Translations under genes and position numbers: made by a program
Shown here: piece after piece, positions 31,191 to 39,985 of the stretch
Numbering within the stretch: the first letter of the stretch is position 1
How the letters are laid out: the number at the start of each line of letters is the position of its first letter
Source of the DNA: UBA4719 sp035655615
Lineage (GTDB): Bacteria; Actinomycetota; Actinomycetes; Actinomycetales; Dermatophilaceae
NCBI GenBank assembly: GCA_035655615.1
Contig: DASRUA010000153.1
Coordinates: 4,277 to 68,276 of the forward strand
Length of the DNA stretch: 64,000 bases
Reading direction: 5' to 3'
Notes under the pieces: generated by a model
What the model saw: the letters and a program-made list of their open reading frames with translations, nothing else
Database searches by the model: none
Told to the model about the DNA's origin: nothing

Positions 31191-33017
31191 TCAGCTCGGG
31201 GAGGTTGGGCCGCCCTCCGTTCCATCCTCGTGGCTGGCATAGGCGTCGGTCTCTGGGCGCTCATCGGCGCCACCGTGCAGCTGTCCGACCCACTCCTCGG
31301 CGCTAAGGTGCGGTGCGCCGGAGTCCTGCTCCGTTTCGAGCGCCTCGCGTGCAGAGCCGTCGTGGTGAGCCGCGGCCAGCTCGGCCGGGGACACCGTTTG
31401 AACGCCGTCGGCGAAGTAGAAGCTCGAGACCTTTGCGCGCAGACGCTCCCGGCGGGTGCTCTTCCTGCGTACCCCCTGGGCGTCGACCGTGGCTGTCAGC
31501 TTCAGCGGCGTCAGTGTCTCGTGCTGCACCAGGGCCCAGCGCTGGTGCTCGGGGAGTGGCTCGTGAACCTCGAAGAAGCTGCCCTCTGCGGTGCGCACGA
31601 CGCGTCCGCTCTCGCGGCCGTGCAGCACGAGATCGTGATCTCGACGCTGCAGGCTCATGCAGATCCGTTTGGTCACCCAGTAGGCCAGTGGCGGGATCAC
31701 GAGCAGCAGGATCCGAAATGTCTGGGTGATGTCGTTGATGGACAGTCCCAGCTTGATCGCTATCAGGTCATTGCCGGCCGCAAGGAACAGGATGAGGTAG
31801 AAGCTGATCGCCATGACGCCCAGCCCGGTGCGGGTGGGAGCGTTACGCGGGCGATCAAGCAGGTGGTGCTCGCGCTTGTCGCCGGTGACCCAGGACTCGA
31901 TGAACGGATAGGCCCCGGCGATGCTGTACAGCAGAGGCATCACGATCAGCGAGGGAATGAACACGTTCAGGCTGAGGGTGTGGCCGAAGATGTTGAACTC
32001 GAAGAAGCCGGGAAAGAGGCGCAGCGCCCCGTCGGCGAAGCCCATGTACCAGTCCGGCTGTGAGCCGGCGGTCACCGGTGACGGGTCATACGGGCCGTAC
32101 AACCAGATCGGGTTGATGGTGACCAGGGCGGCCATCAGGGTCGTGATGCCGAAGACGATGAAGAAGAAGCCGCCGGCCTTGGCCATGTAGACCGGCATGA
32201 ACGGGTAGCCGATCACGTTTTCGTTTGTTTTGCCCGGGCCGGGGTACTGGGTGTGCTTGTGCACCGCCACCAGCACGATGTGCGCGGTGAACAGCCCGAT
32301 GATGACTGCAGGCAGCAGGAGCACGTGAACAGTGAAGAGCCGGGGGATGATCGCCTCTCCCGGAAACGCGCCGCCGAACAGGAAGAAGGCCATGTAGGAG
32401 CCCAGGACGGGGACGGACTGTATAAAGCCTTCGGCCGCCCGGATGCCGGTGCCCGAGAGCAGGTCGTCCGGGAGGGAGTACCCGGTGAAGCCCTCGTTGA
32501 TGGCCAACAGGGACAGGATCGTGCCGATGACCCAGTTGATCTCGCGAGGCTTGCGGAACGCACCTGTGAAGAAGACCCGGAACATGTGCACGGTGATCGA
32601 GACCGTGAAAAGAAGTGCCGACCAGTGGTGGATCTGGCGCATGATCAGGCCGCCACGGACGTCGAAGCTGATGTCGACGGTGGACTTGAACGCCTCGCTC
32701 ATAGGGATGCCCTTGAGCGGTACGTAAGAGCCGTTGTAGATCACCTTTCCAGAGCTGGGGACGAACCAGAAGGTCAGGAACGTTCCGGTCACCAGCAGGA
32801 TGATGAGCGAGAACATGGCGATCTCGCCGAGCATGAAGGACCAGTGGTCAGGGAACACCTTCTTGAGCAGGTAGCTCGTCGGCTTGGCCGCGCTGGTGCG
32901 GTCGTCGAGCCAGCCTGCGAGGCCGCCCCCCCTGGACTTGGAGGCCGCCACCTCTTCCAGGGTGAGGTCGTCGGCGCGCAGACCCTCGGCACCCTTCGGA
33001 GTGGATTGGGGACTCAT
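31191..33017 (-). CDS. qcrB: Cytochrome bc1 complex cytochrome b subunit
   Basis: Membrane subunit of the menaquinol:cytochrome c oxidoreductase (complex III) that supercomplexes with the aa3 oxidase. The 608-residue protein has eight or more helices. It includes the heme-ligand region MRQIHHWSALLFTVSITVHM, the quinone-site region NPIWLYGPYDPSP with AGSQPDWYMGFADGALRLFP, and a long cytosolic C-terminal extension (from about residue 430) typical for actinobacteria. Its ATG overlaps the stop of qcrA by four bases. The usual qcrCAB order is kept; all are on the minus strand. Confidence 0.97.
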   Translation of the reverse strand: MSPQSTPKGAEGLRADDLTLEEVAASKSRGGGLAGWLDDRTSAAKPTSYLLKKVFPDHWSFMLGEIAMFSLIILLVTGTFLTFWFVPSSGKVIYNGSYVPLKGIPMSEAFKSTVDISFDVRGGLIMRQIHHWSALLFTVSITVHMFRVFFTGAFRKPREINWVIGTILSLLAINEGFTGYSLPDDLLSGTGIRAAEGFIQSVPVLGSYMAFFLFGGAFPGEAIIPRLFTVHVLLLPAVIIGLFTAHIVLVAVHKHTQYPGPGKTNENVIGYPFMPVYMAKAGGFFFIVFGITTLMAALVTINPIWLYGPYDPSPVTAGSQPDWYMGFADGALRLFPGFFEFNIFGHTLSLNVFIPSLIVMPLLYSIAGAYPFIESWVTGDKREHHLLDRPRNAPTRTGLGVMAISFYLILFLAAGNDLIAIKLGLSINDITQTFRILLLVIPPLAYWVTKRICMSLQRRDHDLVLHGRESGRVVRTAEGSFFEVHEPLPEHQRWALVQHETLTPLKLTATVDAQGVRRKSTRRERLRAKVSSFYFADGVQTVSPAELAAAHHDGSAREALETEQDSGAPHLSAEEWVGQLHGGADERPETDAYASHEDGTEGGPTSPS

Positions 33018-34042
33018 CCGCGTTCCCAGTAACTAGGGCCGACCGGTTGCAGGAACGGCGCGGCGGCGATCAGATAGCCGTCGGCATCGACGGTGATCTT
33101 CAGCTGCGGCAAGGGGCGGTGGGCGGGACCGAAGATGACCTCCGCGTCGCGGGTGACGTCGAAGGTGGACTGGTGGCAGGGACACAACAGATGATGGGTC
33201 CGATGCTCGTAGAGACCCACGGGGCACCCCACGTGGGTGCAGATCTTGGAATAGGCGACGATGCCGTCGACGCCCCAGGCACTTTCCTTGGGGACCTGGA
33301 TGGCGTCGGGGGGCAGGGAGATGAGGATGACAGCGGCCTTGGCTTTCTCCTCGAGGACGTGCGGGGACTTGTCGATGCCCTCGGGCATCACGTGAAAGAC
33401 GGAACCCAACGTGACGTCACTCAGCTTGATCGGGGTCATCTCCGGGTCGCGCATCAGCCGCATTCCCCTGCGCCAGAATGTTGTTGACAGATCGGCCTTG
33501 GGGAGCGGGCCGAGGCTGCCGGTCAGCTGCACGAGCAGCGGGATGGCGAAGAGACCAAGAGCCCCCCCCAGCGTGTACTTGATCAAGGGACGGCGGCCCA
33601 GCTGCGACGCAGAGCCACCGGCCACGATGGTCTCGACCGCGTCCTGCCTGGCCTCGTCGGAGGATCGCTGGGGATGGCGGTCCTCGATCACTTCGGTGTC
33701 GGGCATCAGCGTCTTGGCCCAGTGGACGGCGCCGAGACCGATGCACAAGAGGCTCACCCCGAGTGAGACGCCGAGGACGATGTTGGACAGACTCGCCAGC
33801 CCGATGCCGGGGATGAACTGGTAGGTCTTCTGGTCGATCGCGAAGTAGGCGACCAGAAACACGACGGTGGCCAGCATCGAGACACTGAAGAGGGTTGCCA
33901 CCTGGCGTTCTGCCCGACGGGCGGCCCTTTCGTCGAGATCCGCCGAGCGGGGCACGTGCGGGGGCAGCCCCGGATTGGTGAAACGATCCGGTGCGCCGCC
34001 TGAGCCCTCGACCAGTCCCTGCTCCGTACCGTGTTCGCTCAT
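33014..34042 (-). CDS. qcrA: Rieske iron-sulfur subunit of the cytochrome bc1 complex
   Basis: A 342-residue subunit with three membrane helices (VSMLATVVFLVAYFAI, LASLSNIVLGVSLGVSLLCI, TLGGALGLFAIPLLV) and a soluble Rieske domain. Cluster ligands are in CTHVGCPVGLYEH and LLCPCHQSTFD, with the disulfide cysteines alongside. The three-helix N-terminus is the actinobacterial form, known to bridge complexes III and IV. It follows qcrC after 60 bases and overlaps qcrB. Confidence 0.97.
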   Translation of the reverse strand: MSEHGTEQGLVEGSGGAPDRFTNPGLPPHVPRSADLDERAARRAERQVATLFSVSMLATVVFLVAYFAIDQKTYQFIPGIGLASLSNIVLGVSLGVSLLCIGLGAVHWAKTLMPDTEVIEDRHPQRSSDEARQDAVETIVAGGSASQLGRRPLIKYTLGGALGLFAIPLLVQLTGSLGPLPKADLSTTFWRRGMRLMRDPEMTPIKLSDVTLGSVFHVMPEGIDKSPHVLEEKAKAAVILISLPPDAIQVPKESAWGVDGIVAYSKICTHVGCPVGLYEHRTHHLLCPCHQSTFDVTRDAEVIFGPAHRPLPQLKITVDADGYLIAAAPFLQPVGPSYWERG

Positions 34043-34102
34043 CGTCTGATCGATCCCGTCGACTCGGAGTGATTCTGGTCCATGTACCGGCCTCGCATCA
34101 GG

Positions 34103-34888
34103 TCACGCTGCCTTTGAACCGAGCCAGACGGCCGCACCGACCACCAGTCCCAGGCCGAAGATCCAGACGAACATTCCTTCGGAGACCGGACCGAGGTTGC
34201 CCAGACTCAGGCCGCCGGGGTTCTTGTTCTTGTCCAGGTCGTGAAGGTAGCTGATGACGTCGTTCTTGTCCGTCGGTGACAGGTTCTGGTCATTGAAGAC
34301 AGGCATCGACTGGGGCCCCGTCAGCATCGCCTCGTAGATGTGCTTTCCGGTGGCGTTGCGCAGGCTCGGCGCGAACTTGCCACGGGTGAGCGCGCCGCCG
34401 GATCCGGCGAAGTTGTGACACATCGCGCAGTTGACCTTGAACAGCTCGTTGCCCCGGGCGATGCTGCCATCGCCCTGGGTGTACTGGCTATCGGGTATGG
34501 CGGGGCCGGGGCCGAGCGTGGCCACGTACGCGGCCAGGTTGGCGATCTCCTGGTTGGTGAACATCACCTGTTTGCCGCGGGGGACTTGGGGGAGTGCTGG
34601 TCCGGAGGCCGGCATACGGCCGGTGCCGACCTGGAAGTCAACCGCTGCGGCGCCCACGCCGATCAGGCTGGGACCGATCTTGTTGCCCTGACCGTGGAGC
34701 CCGTGGCATGTGGCGCAGTTGGCCAAGAAGAGCTTCCTGCCAGCGTTCACGTCATCTGCCGTGCCCACGGCGGCCTGTGCAGGTCTGGGAGCCAGGAGGG
34801 AGTAGAGCCCCCCGGTGGTGAGGAGGCCCAGCAGCAGCAGGACGACGATCGCGGCCGGATGACGGCGATGGGAGCCCAGTGTTTTCAC
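34103..34888 (-). CDS. qcrC: Diheme cytochrome c subunit of the bcc complex
   Basis: Membrane-anchored cytochrome cc of 261 residues. An N-terminal helix (VVLLLLGLLTTGGLYSLL) is followed by two cytochrome c domains with the heme motifs CATCH and CAMCH, and a C-terminal helix (IFGLGLVVGAAVWLG) anchors the protein. It replaces soluble cytochrome c in actinobacteria, passing electrons directly from the Rieske protein to CtaC. GTG 34888 has AGGAAGAT before it. It comes after ctaE and ahead of qcrA, the canonical ctaE-qcrCAB order. Confidence 0.97.
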   Translation of the reverse strand: MKTLGSHRRHPAAIVVLLLLGLLTTGGLYSLLAPRPAQAAVGTADDVNAGRKLFLANCATCHGLHGQGNKIGPSLIGVGAAAVDFQVGTGRMPASGPALPQVPRGKQVMFTNQEIANLAAYVATLGPGPAIPDSQYTQGDGSIARGNELFKVNCAMCHNFAGSGGALTRGKFAPSLRNATGKHIYEAMLTGPQSMPVFNDQNLSPTDKNDVISYLHDLDKNKNPGGLSLGNLGPVSEGMFVWIFGLGLVVGAAVWLGSKAA

Positions 34889-34934
34889 AGGATCTTCCTG
34901 TCTTCGGTGCGGACGCCTCGGGAGAAGAAACTCA

Positions 34935-35600
34935 TCACTTTAATAGGTAGATCGTGGAGAACAGGGCGATCCACACGACGTCGACGAAGTGCCAGTAGTA
35001 CGACGTCACGATGGCACCGGAGGCTTGTGCGTGGGTGTAGCGACGGGTCGTGAAGGTCCGCCCGATGATCAGCAGGATTGCGATCAGGCCGCCGGTGACG
35101 TGCAGGCCGTGGAAACCGGTTGTGAGGTAGAAGACCGAACCGTACGCGTCGGAGGAGATGGTCACTCCGTCGCGGATCAGGCGGGCGTACTCGAGTACCT
35201 GGCCGGAGATGAAGATGGCCCCGAAGATGTAGGTCAGGACGTACCACTCGCGCATGCCCCATTGTTTGAGCTGCAGCAGCGAGCCGGTGCGGGCCGGCTG
35301 GCCATGCTCGGCCTTGAATACCCCCAGCTGACACCACACCGAGGAGATGACCAGCATCAGCGTGTTGACTGTCGCGAAGGGGACATTGAGATGGACCGTC
35401 CGCTCCTGCCACAGACTCGGCGAGACCGACCGGATCGTGAAGTACATCGCGAAGAGACCGGCGAAGAACATCAGCTCGCTGGCCAGCCACACGATCGTCC
35501 CGACAGCAACCATGTTGGGTCGTGTCACCGGGCCATGACCGGGGATAGAGCCCGACGAGGGCTTAGGGGTGCCTGACTGAACTGCGGATGCGGTCGCCAC
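34935..35600 (-). CDS. ctaE: Cytochrome c oxidase subunit III
   Basis: Seven-helix subunit of the aa3 oxidase, about 221 residues. Visible are RPNMVAVGTIVWLASELMFF, LNVPFATVNTLMLVISSV, MREWYVLTYIFGAIF and the conserved C-terminal HGLHVTGGLIAILLI and YYWHFVDVVWIALF. I take GTG 35600; TTG 35609 adds three residues. On the minus strand CACTAT lies about nine bases ahead of the GTG with no ribosome-binding site, so a leaderless start is likely. It heads the ctaE-qcrC-qcrA-qcrB cluster, separate from ctaCDF. Confidence 0.95.
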   Translation of the reverse strand: MATASAVQSGTPKPSSGSIPGHGPVTRPNMVAVGTIVWLASELMFFAGLFAMYFTIRSVSPSLWQERTVHLNVPFATVNTLMLVISSVWCQLGVFKAEHGQPARTGSLLQLKQWGMREWYVLTYIFGAIFISGQVLEYARLIRDGVTISSDAYGSVFYLTTGFHGLHVTGGLIAILLIIGRTFTTRRYTHAQASGAIVTSYYWHFVDVVWIALFSTIYLLK

Positions 35601-35682
35601 GAGCGCCAATAGTGCCCTATTCGGGTTCGCATTGCACTAGCAACGCGGGTACGGGTGCGCCTCATCGCAAATTAGGCACCGG

Positions 35683-35688
35683 TAGCAT
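35683..35688 (+). promoter_or_regulatory. -10 box TAGCAT ahead of the receiver-like gene
   Basis: TAGCAT ends seven bases before the ATG at 35696, again with no Shine-Dalgarno sequence, consistent with a leaderless start. It is in the divergent spacer with ctaE. Confidence 0.45.
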
Positions 35689-35695
35689 CTTCCCC

Positions 35696-36163
35696 ATGAC
35701 CGATTCGCACTCAACGCCGGCGGCTTCGCACACTCATCAGGCCTCGTCAAACACTCCGTACCAGCTGTCTGTATTGCTCTACAGTGATGACATCGCTACC
35801 CGGGACGCCGTGCGCGTCGCGGTCGGTCGTCGGCCTGCGCGCGACGTCGAGGTCAGCACATGGCTTGAGTGCGCGACCGCGGCAGCTGTGATCGAAGCCG
35901 TGGAGACGGGGGAGTTCGACCTGCTGGTGCTGGACGGGGAGGCCGGGCAGACCGGCGGTCTCGGTCTGTGCCGCCAGCTCAAGAGTGAGATCTTCAGCTG
36001 CCCGCCGGTGCTGGTGCTGACCGGGCGACCGCAGGATGGCTGGCTGGCTGCGTGGTCCCAGGCCGATCTGGCTGTTCCACACCCCCTCGACCCCATTGCG
36101 GTGGCAGGCGCGGTCGCAGAGCTCGGTCGGCGGGTCGGCGACTCGACCAGCACCAGGGTTTAG
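35696..36163 (+). CDS. Response-regulator receiver-like protein
   Basis: A 155-residue protein with a disordered His/Ser-rich start (MTDSHSTPAASHTHQASS) and a CheY-like alpha/beta fold: LSVLLYSDDIATRDAVRVAVG, FDLLVLDGEAGQTGGLGLCRQL and PPVLVLTGRPQDGWLAAWSQADLAV. The Asp of VLDGE is at the phosphoacceptor position and SDD supplies the acidic pocket, but the later conserved Lys is not obvious (switch region reads AVPHPLDP). It may be a degenerate receiver with no DNA-binding output. It lies between ctaE and trpD in this neighbourhood in several actinobacteria. Function is unknown. Confidence 0.8.
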   Translation: MTDSHSTPAASHTHQASSNTPYQLSVLLYSDDIATRDAVRVAVGRRPARDVEVSTWLECATAAAVIEAVETGEFDLLVLDGEAGQTGGLGLCRQLKSEIFSCPPVLVLTGRPQDGWLAAWSQADLAVPHPLDPIAVAGAVAELGRRVGDSTSTRV

Positions 36164-36166
36164 CCG

Positions 36167-37231
36167 GTGACGGCCCCGACTTCCGCCGGCCGCGTGATGA
36201 CCTGGCCGGATATCTTCACCGCGCTGCTCGACGGGCAGGATCTGGGTACCACTGAGTCCGCCTGGGCGATGGACCAGATCATGAGCGGTGAGGCCAGCCC
36301 GGCGCAGGTTGCCGGCTTTCTCATGGCGTTGCGCGCCAAGGGCGAGACCGTCGATGAGATGCGCGGTCTCGCCGACACGATGCTGGCGCACGCCAGCCGG
36401 ATCGACGTTGCCGGCCCCACGCTGGACATTGTCGGGACAGGGGGAGATCGCGCCCACACGGTGAACATCTCGACGATGGCAGCCCTGGTGGCGGCTGCCA
36501 GCGGGGTGCGGGTCGTCAAACACGGTAACCGTGCTGCCTCCTCGTCATCCGGCTCTGCTGATGTCCTGGAGGCGCTGGGGATCAACCTGACATTGAGTCC
36601 TTCCGAGGTTGCGGATGTTGTCGAGAAGGCCGGCATCACCTTCTGCTTTGCCCAGCAGTTCCACCCCTCGATGCGTTACGCGGCTGTCGCACGTCGTGAC
36701 CTCGGTATCGGTACCGTGTTCAACTTCCTGGGCCCGCTCACGAACCCCGCTCAGCCGACGTATGCCGCCGTGGGCGTCGCAGACGCACGGATGGCGCCGC
36801 TGATGGCCGGGGTGTTCGCCGGACGCGGCAAGGATGCCGTGGTCTTCCGGGGCGACGACGGTCTGGACGAGCTCACCATCTCGACGACATCCACACTCTG
36901 GTGGGTGCGCGGCGGTGTCGTTCGCGAGTACAGCGTGGACCCCTCCTGGGTCGGACTCGAGCGCCACCCGCTGGAGACGTTGCGAGGGGGCGACGCCGCC
37001 CACAACGCCCAGGTCGTTCGTGATGTGTTCGCCGGTGCCGTGGGACCTGTCCGCGACGCGGTGGTGCTCAACGCAGGGGTGGCGCTGGCGCTCACGGTGC
37101 CTGACGTGGGCGAGAGTCAGGTCGACTTCATCGCCGGGTTGCAGTCCGGGATGAATCGGGCCGCCGCTGCCATCGATGACGGAAGCGCCACCTTGCTGCT
37201 GCAGCGATGGGTCGCTGAGACGCACGGATGA
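36167..37231 (+). CDS. trpD: Anthranilate phosphoribosyltransferase
   Basis: TrpD transfers phosphoribose from PRPP to anthranilate in tryptophan synthesis. The 354-residue protein shows the PRPP-binding DIVGTGGDRAHTVNIST, KHGNRAASSSSGSADVLEALG and FNFLGPLTNPAQP, plus the metal-binding GDDGLDEL. The GTG at 36167 lies three bases after the receiver gene; an in-frame ATG (MTWPDIF) is an alternative start. It is alone here, far from other trp genes, exactly as Rv2192c is in M. tuberculosis. Confidence 0.96.
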   Translation: MTAPTSAGRVMTWPDIFTALLDGQDLGTTESAWAMDQIMSGEASPAQVAGFLMALRAKGETVDEMRGLADTMLAHASRIDVAGPTLDIVGTGGDRAHTVNISTMAALVAAASGVRVVKHGNRAASSSSGSADVLEALGINLTLSPSEVADVVEKAGITFCFAQQFHPSMRYAAVARRDLGIGTVFNFLGPLTNPAQPTYAAVGVADARMAPLMAGVFAGRGKDAVVFRGDDGLDELTISTTSTLWWVRGGVVREYSVDPSWVGLERHPLETLRGGDAAHNAQVVRDVFAGAVGPVRDAVVLNAGVALALTVPDVGESQVDFIAGLQSGMNRAAAAIDDGSATLLLQRWVAETHG

Positions 37232-37281
37232 GGCTTTGGGGGCCAAACCGAAGACTCAGGTGCAGTCAGGACTGACATGGC

Positions 37282-37566
37282 TCAGGCGTCGTCCAGACCG
37301 AGGCTGAAAGCTGCTTCCAGGTCGTGTTTGGAGTAGGTCCGGAATGCGATGTGGGTCTGAGTCCCCAGGACACCGCTGACCTTGTTGAGCTGGTCGGCGA
37401 TTACGTCGGCCAGCTCCTCGTGGTGGCGCACGCGCACGATGGCGATGAGGTCGACATCCCCGGTGACGGAGTAGACCTCGCTGACGCCTTTGAGTTCGGC
37501 GATCGCTGCGGCGACCTCGGGAATGCGGTCGACCTCGGCGCTGATCAAGACGATGGCGGAAATCAC
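37282..37566 (-). CDS. Stand-alone Lrp/AsnC ligand-binding (RAM) domain protein
   Basis: A 94-residue protein that is only the alpha-beta sandwich RAM domain: MISAIVLISAEVDRIPEVAAAI, VSEVYSVTGDVDLIAIVRV, VLGTQTHIAFRTYSKHD. The helix-turn-helix of full Lrp regulators is absent. Such proteins form dimers or octamers and bind amino acids. They may modulate another regulator or enzyme; here the divergent or convergent neighbours are trpD and the nuclease gene. Its ATG overlaps the stop of the upstream nuclease (ATGA), so they are expressed together. Confidence 0.9.
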   Translation of the reverse strand: MISAIVLISAEVDRIPEVAAAIAELKGVSEVYSVTGDVDLIAIVRVRHHEELADVIADQLNKVSGVLGTQTHIAFRTYSKHDLEAAFSLGLDDA

Positions 37567-39392
37567 GGGTCCACCCTAGCCCGCGGCTTCTTGGGAGCCA
37601 CGAGTGACTTGGGACCCACCAGGGGCCGGGAAATCACCAGCAAGGGATCAGGTGGGCGATGGCGTAACCCGGGGTTGCTGGGCTCGTCGAAGCTCACGAC
37701 GTCGCGGTACGCCGTGGGGTCAGCATCGAGAGCGTCGCGGGCCGCCCCCGCACCGTGCACCGGGCAGGTCCATTCACCCTCGATGGCGACCATGCGGACG
37801 TCAGGGAAATCCAGCCAGCGCAGGATCTTTTCCGTCTCTTCGGCTGAGGCGGAGGCTGCGGGCCCCGGGGAAGGACCCACGTTCTCGGCGCTTGCGGCCA
37901 GGGCCTCGATATAGACGCGAGGGTCGCCGCCGCGGGGAGTCACTGTGGTGCCGGCGAGTCGCCCGAAGCGGACGCAGATGATCTCCCAACCGCCCAGGGG
38001 TGTTGGTCGCGCTGCCACGATCTCGGCACTGTTCGCCAGTGGCGCGATGCGCTGCGTGCGTGCAGCTGCCCGGACCAGGTGTGCCAACCTGTCACGGACC
38101 GCGCCGGCGTCCTCGTAACGTTCCTGGCCGGACAGACTGCTCATTCGCTCACGCAGGGCTCCGACGACCTCGCGCGAGTCGCCTGCGATCATCTGGGCAG
38201 CCTGCTCGACGATGACGCCGTAGTCCTGGATGCTCTGTTGGCCCGAGCATGGAGCGCCACAGCGTCCCATCTCGGCCAGCACGCAGTCAGCAGATCGACC
38301 GCTGGCTGACAGGCGCTTGGTGCACTGGCGCAGCGGGAGCACCTCGTGGACCGCGGCGATCGCGGACTCGGCAGCCAGGCGGGAGCCGAAGGGACCGAAG
38401 TATCGGGCGCCGTCGGCTTTGACCTCTCGCACGATGCTCAGGCGCGGGAAGGCCTCGACGGTGAGCTTGACCCAGGGTGTCCGTTCGGGGTTGACGGACC
38501 GGCGGTTGTATCGCGGCTTGTGCAGGGCGATCAGACGAAGCTCGCGAACCTGCGCCTCAAGAGTGGTCTCGCAGACCACGGGTGTCACGCTGGCTGCGAT
38601 CCCGACCATCTCGGCCATCCGGGTGCGCTGTTCTGATGCCGTGAAGTATGTACGGACCCGTCGCTGGATGTCCTGTGAGGTACCCACGTAGAGCACGCGC
38701 CCTTGGTTGTCCTTGAAGAGGTAGACACCCGGCGCCGAAGGCAGACCCTCCGCGAGGTGTCGTTTGCGGCGCTGGGCCGGGCTGACCCGCGAGGAGTACG
38801 TGCTGAGCTCTTCCAGAGTCACGACCCCCAGGCTGCCGACTCGGGAGAGCAGCCCGTGCAGGACGTCGACGGTGGCGCGGGCATCGTGCAGCGCGCGGTG
38901 ATCCGGGGTTGTCGCAGCGCCGAAAAGCCGGGCCAACGTACCGAGCTTGCGATTCGGTGCTTCGTCCTTGCTGATCAGCTGTCGGGCAAGGTGGGCTGTG
39001 TCGACCACGCGAAAGGATGGCCAGGCGTGACCGGTGAGCGTGGCTGCGGCCTTGAGGAAAGAGACGTCAAAGGGTGCATTGTGGGCGACCAGAACGCTGT
39101 GGCGGGCGAACTCCAGAAACGCAGGAAGCACGCTTTCGATACCGGGTGAGTTGGCCACCATCTGGTCGGTGATTCCGGTCAGGACCGAGATGAAGGCCGG
39201 GATCGGCTCAGCGGGGTTGACCAAGGTCTGAAACTCGCCGATCACCTCGCCGCCCCGGATCTTGACCGCTCCGACCTCGGTGATGTGTGCACCGGTCGGG
39301 CTGCCGCCGGTCGTCTCAAGGTCGACGACCACGAAGGTGACCTCGGCCAACAGGGTGCCGAGCTCGTCGAGTGTGCCTTGGACGCCTTGCAT
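37563..39392 (-). CDS. DEDDh exonuclease fused to a UvrC-like (GIY-YIG) endonuclease
   Basis: Fusion of 609 residues, homologous to M. tuberculosis Rv2191. Residues 1-185 form a DnaQ-like 3'-5' exonuclease with FVVVDLETTGGSP (DxE motif), VAHNAPFDVSFL and the HRALHDARATVD (HxxxxD) motif. From about residue 215 a GIY-YIG domain begins (APGVYLFKDNQGRVLYVGTS), followed by a UvrB-binding-like region QERYEDAGAVRDRLAHL. The C-terminal RNase H-like nuclease and helix-hairpin-helix of full UvrC are absent, as in Cho. It is thought to act in a second nucleotide-excision route. Start at ATG 39392. Confidence 0.93.
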   Translation of the reverse strand: MQGVQGTLDELGTLLAEVTFVVVDLETTGGSPTGAHITEVGAVKIRGGEVIGEFQTLVNPAEPIPAFISVLTGITDQMVANSPGIESVLPAFLEFARHSVLVAHNAPFDVSFLKAAATLTGHAWPSFRVVDTAHLARQLISKDEAPNRKLGTLARLFGAATTPDHRALHDARATVDVLHGLLSRVGSLGVVTLEELSTYSSRVSPAQRRKRHLAEGLPSAPGVYLFKDNQGRVLYVGTSQDIQRRVRTYFTASEQRTRMAEMVGIAASVTPVVCETTLEAQVRELRLIALHKPRYNRRSVNPERTPWVKLTVEAFPRLSIVREVKADGARYFGPFGSRLAAESAIAAVHEVLPLRQCTKRLSASGRSADCVLAEMGRCGAPCSGQQSIQDYGVIVEQAAQMIAGDSREVVGALRERMSSLSGQERYEDAGAVRDRLAHLVRAAARTQRIAPLANSAEIVAARPTPLGGWEIICVRFGRLAGTTVTPRGGDPRVYIEALAASAENVGPSPGPAASASAEETEKILRWLDFPDVRMVAIEGEWTCPVHGAGAARDALDADPTAYRDVVSFDEPSNPGLRHRPPDPLLVISRPLVGPKSLVAPKKPRARVDP

Positions 39393-39550
39393 GGTGATGA
39401 GGTTAGGTGTCGGGGCTGACAGAGCTTGGCAGGCGCGCTGCCAAGGCCGTAAGGCACGGTGACGGTGGCCGGCCGTACGAGAAGATCAGGGGGTTGTCGG
39501 ACCCGTGGCCTAGCGTTCTTCGCATGGTGCCCAGTGGGTTCGCCAGTGGG

Positions 39551-39630
39551 GTCCAGTTGAGTCCAGCTGGGTCCAGGTGAGTCCAGGTGAGTCCAGGTGA
39601 GTCCAGGTGAGTCCAGGTGAGTCCATTGAC
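39551..39630. repeat. 10-base tandem repeat GTCCAGGTGA, eight units
   Basis: Eight consecutive decamers start at 39551. The five at 39571-39620 are identical (GTCCAGGTGA), and those at both ends differ by one to four bases. The array lies in the divergent spacer between the nuclease fusion and the Cys-rich small gene, 35 bases ahead of the latter. A 10-base period equals one helical turn, so repeated protein binding on one face is possible, as is slippage variation. Confidence 0.85.
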
Positions 39631-39664
39631 GAGGTGGACCGAGAATGAGTGCGGAGGGCCAATG

Positions 39665-39904
39665 ATGATCGTCGACTGCATGACATGTCCGGTGCGCGCC
39701 CAGCGATGTGACGACTGTGCCGTCACGGTTTTGCGAGCATCCGGGTGGGGTCAATCGTCCACCGAGCTTCAGCTGGATGCCGCGGAGAACAGGGTCGTGT
39801 CCATCTTCGTCGGCGCCGGACTGGTCAACGCGGGGACCGTGCTGAGGCTACGCGCGCGCCGCGAGAGCGGGCCGCTCCGGGACGCCGTGCGCGACGTCGG
39901 CTGA
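39665..39904 (+). CDS. Small Cys-rich (zinc-ribbon-like) hypothetical protein
   Basis: A 79-residue protein that begins MIVDCMTCPVRAQRCDDCAV. The CxxC...CxxC pair within the first 20 residues suggests a zinc knuckle. The rest (AENRVVSIFVGAGLVNAGTVLRLRAR) is amphipathic. ATG 39665 is preferred over ATG 39662 because GGAGGG at 39653-39658 lies six bases before it. It is short, but the strong ribosome-binding site and Cys pattern support it. Related small genes exist in actinobacteria at this place; function unknown. Confidence 0.75.
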   Translation: MIVDCMTCPVRAQRCDDCAVTVLRASGWGQSSTELQLDAAENRVVSIFVGAGLVNAGTVLRLRARRESGPLRDAVRDVG

Positions 39905-39985
39905 GCAAGATACTGCGACGCATGGGCAGGGTGACGGACAGGCGCTGCGAAGTCTGGGCATAGTGACGCAATCTACGATGGCGTC

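Noticed and set aside
39551..39630. CRISPR or iteron origin
   Set aside because: The 10-base unit is too short for CRISPR, and no replication gene is near.
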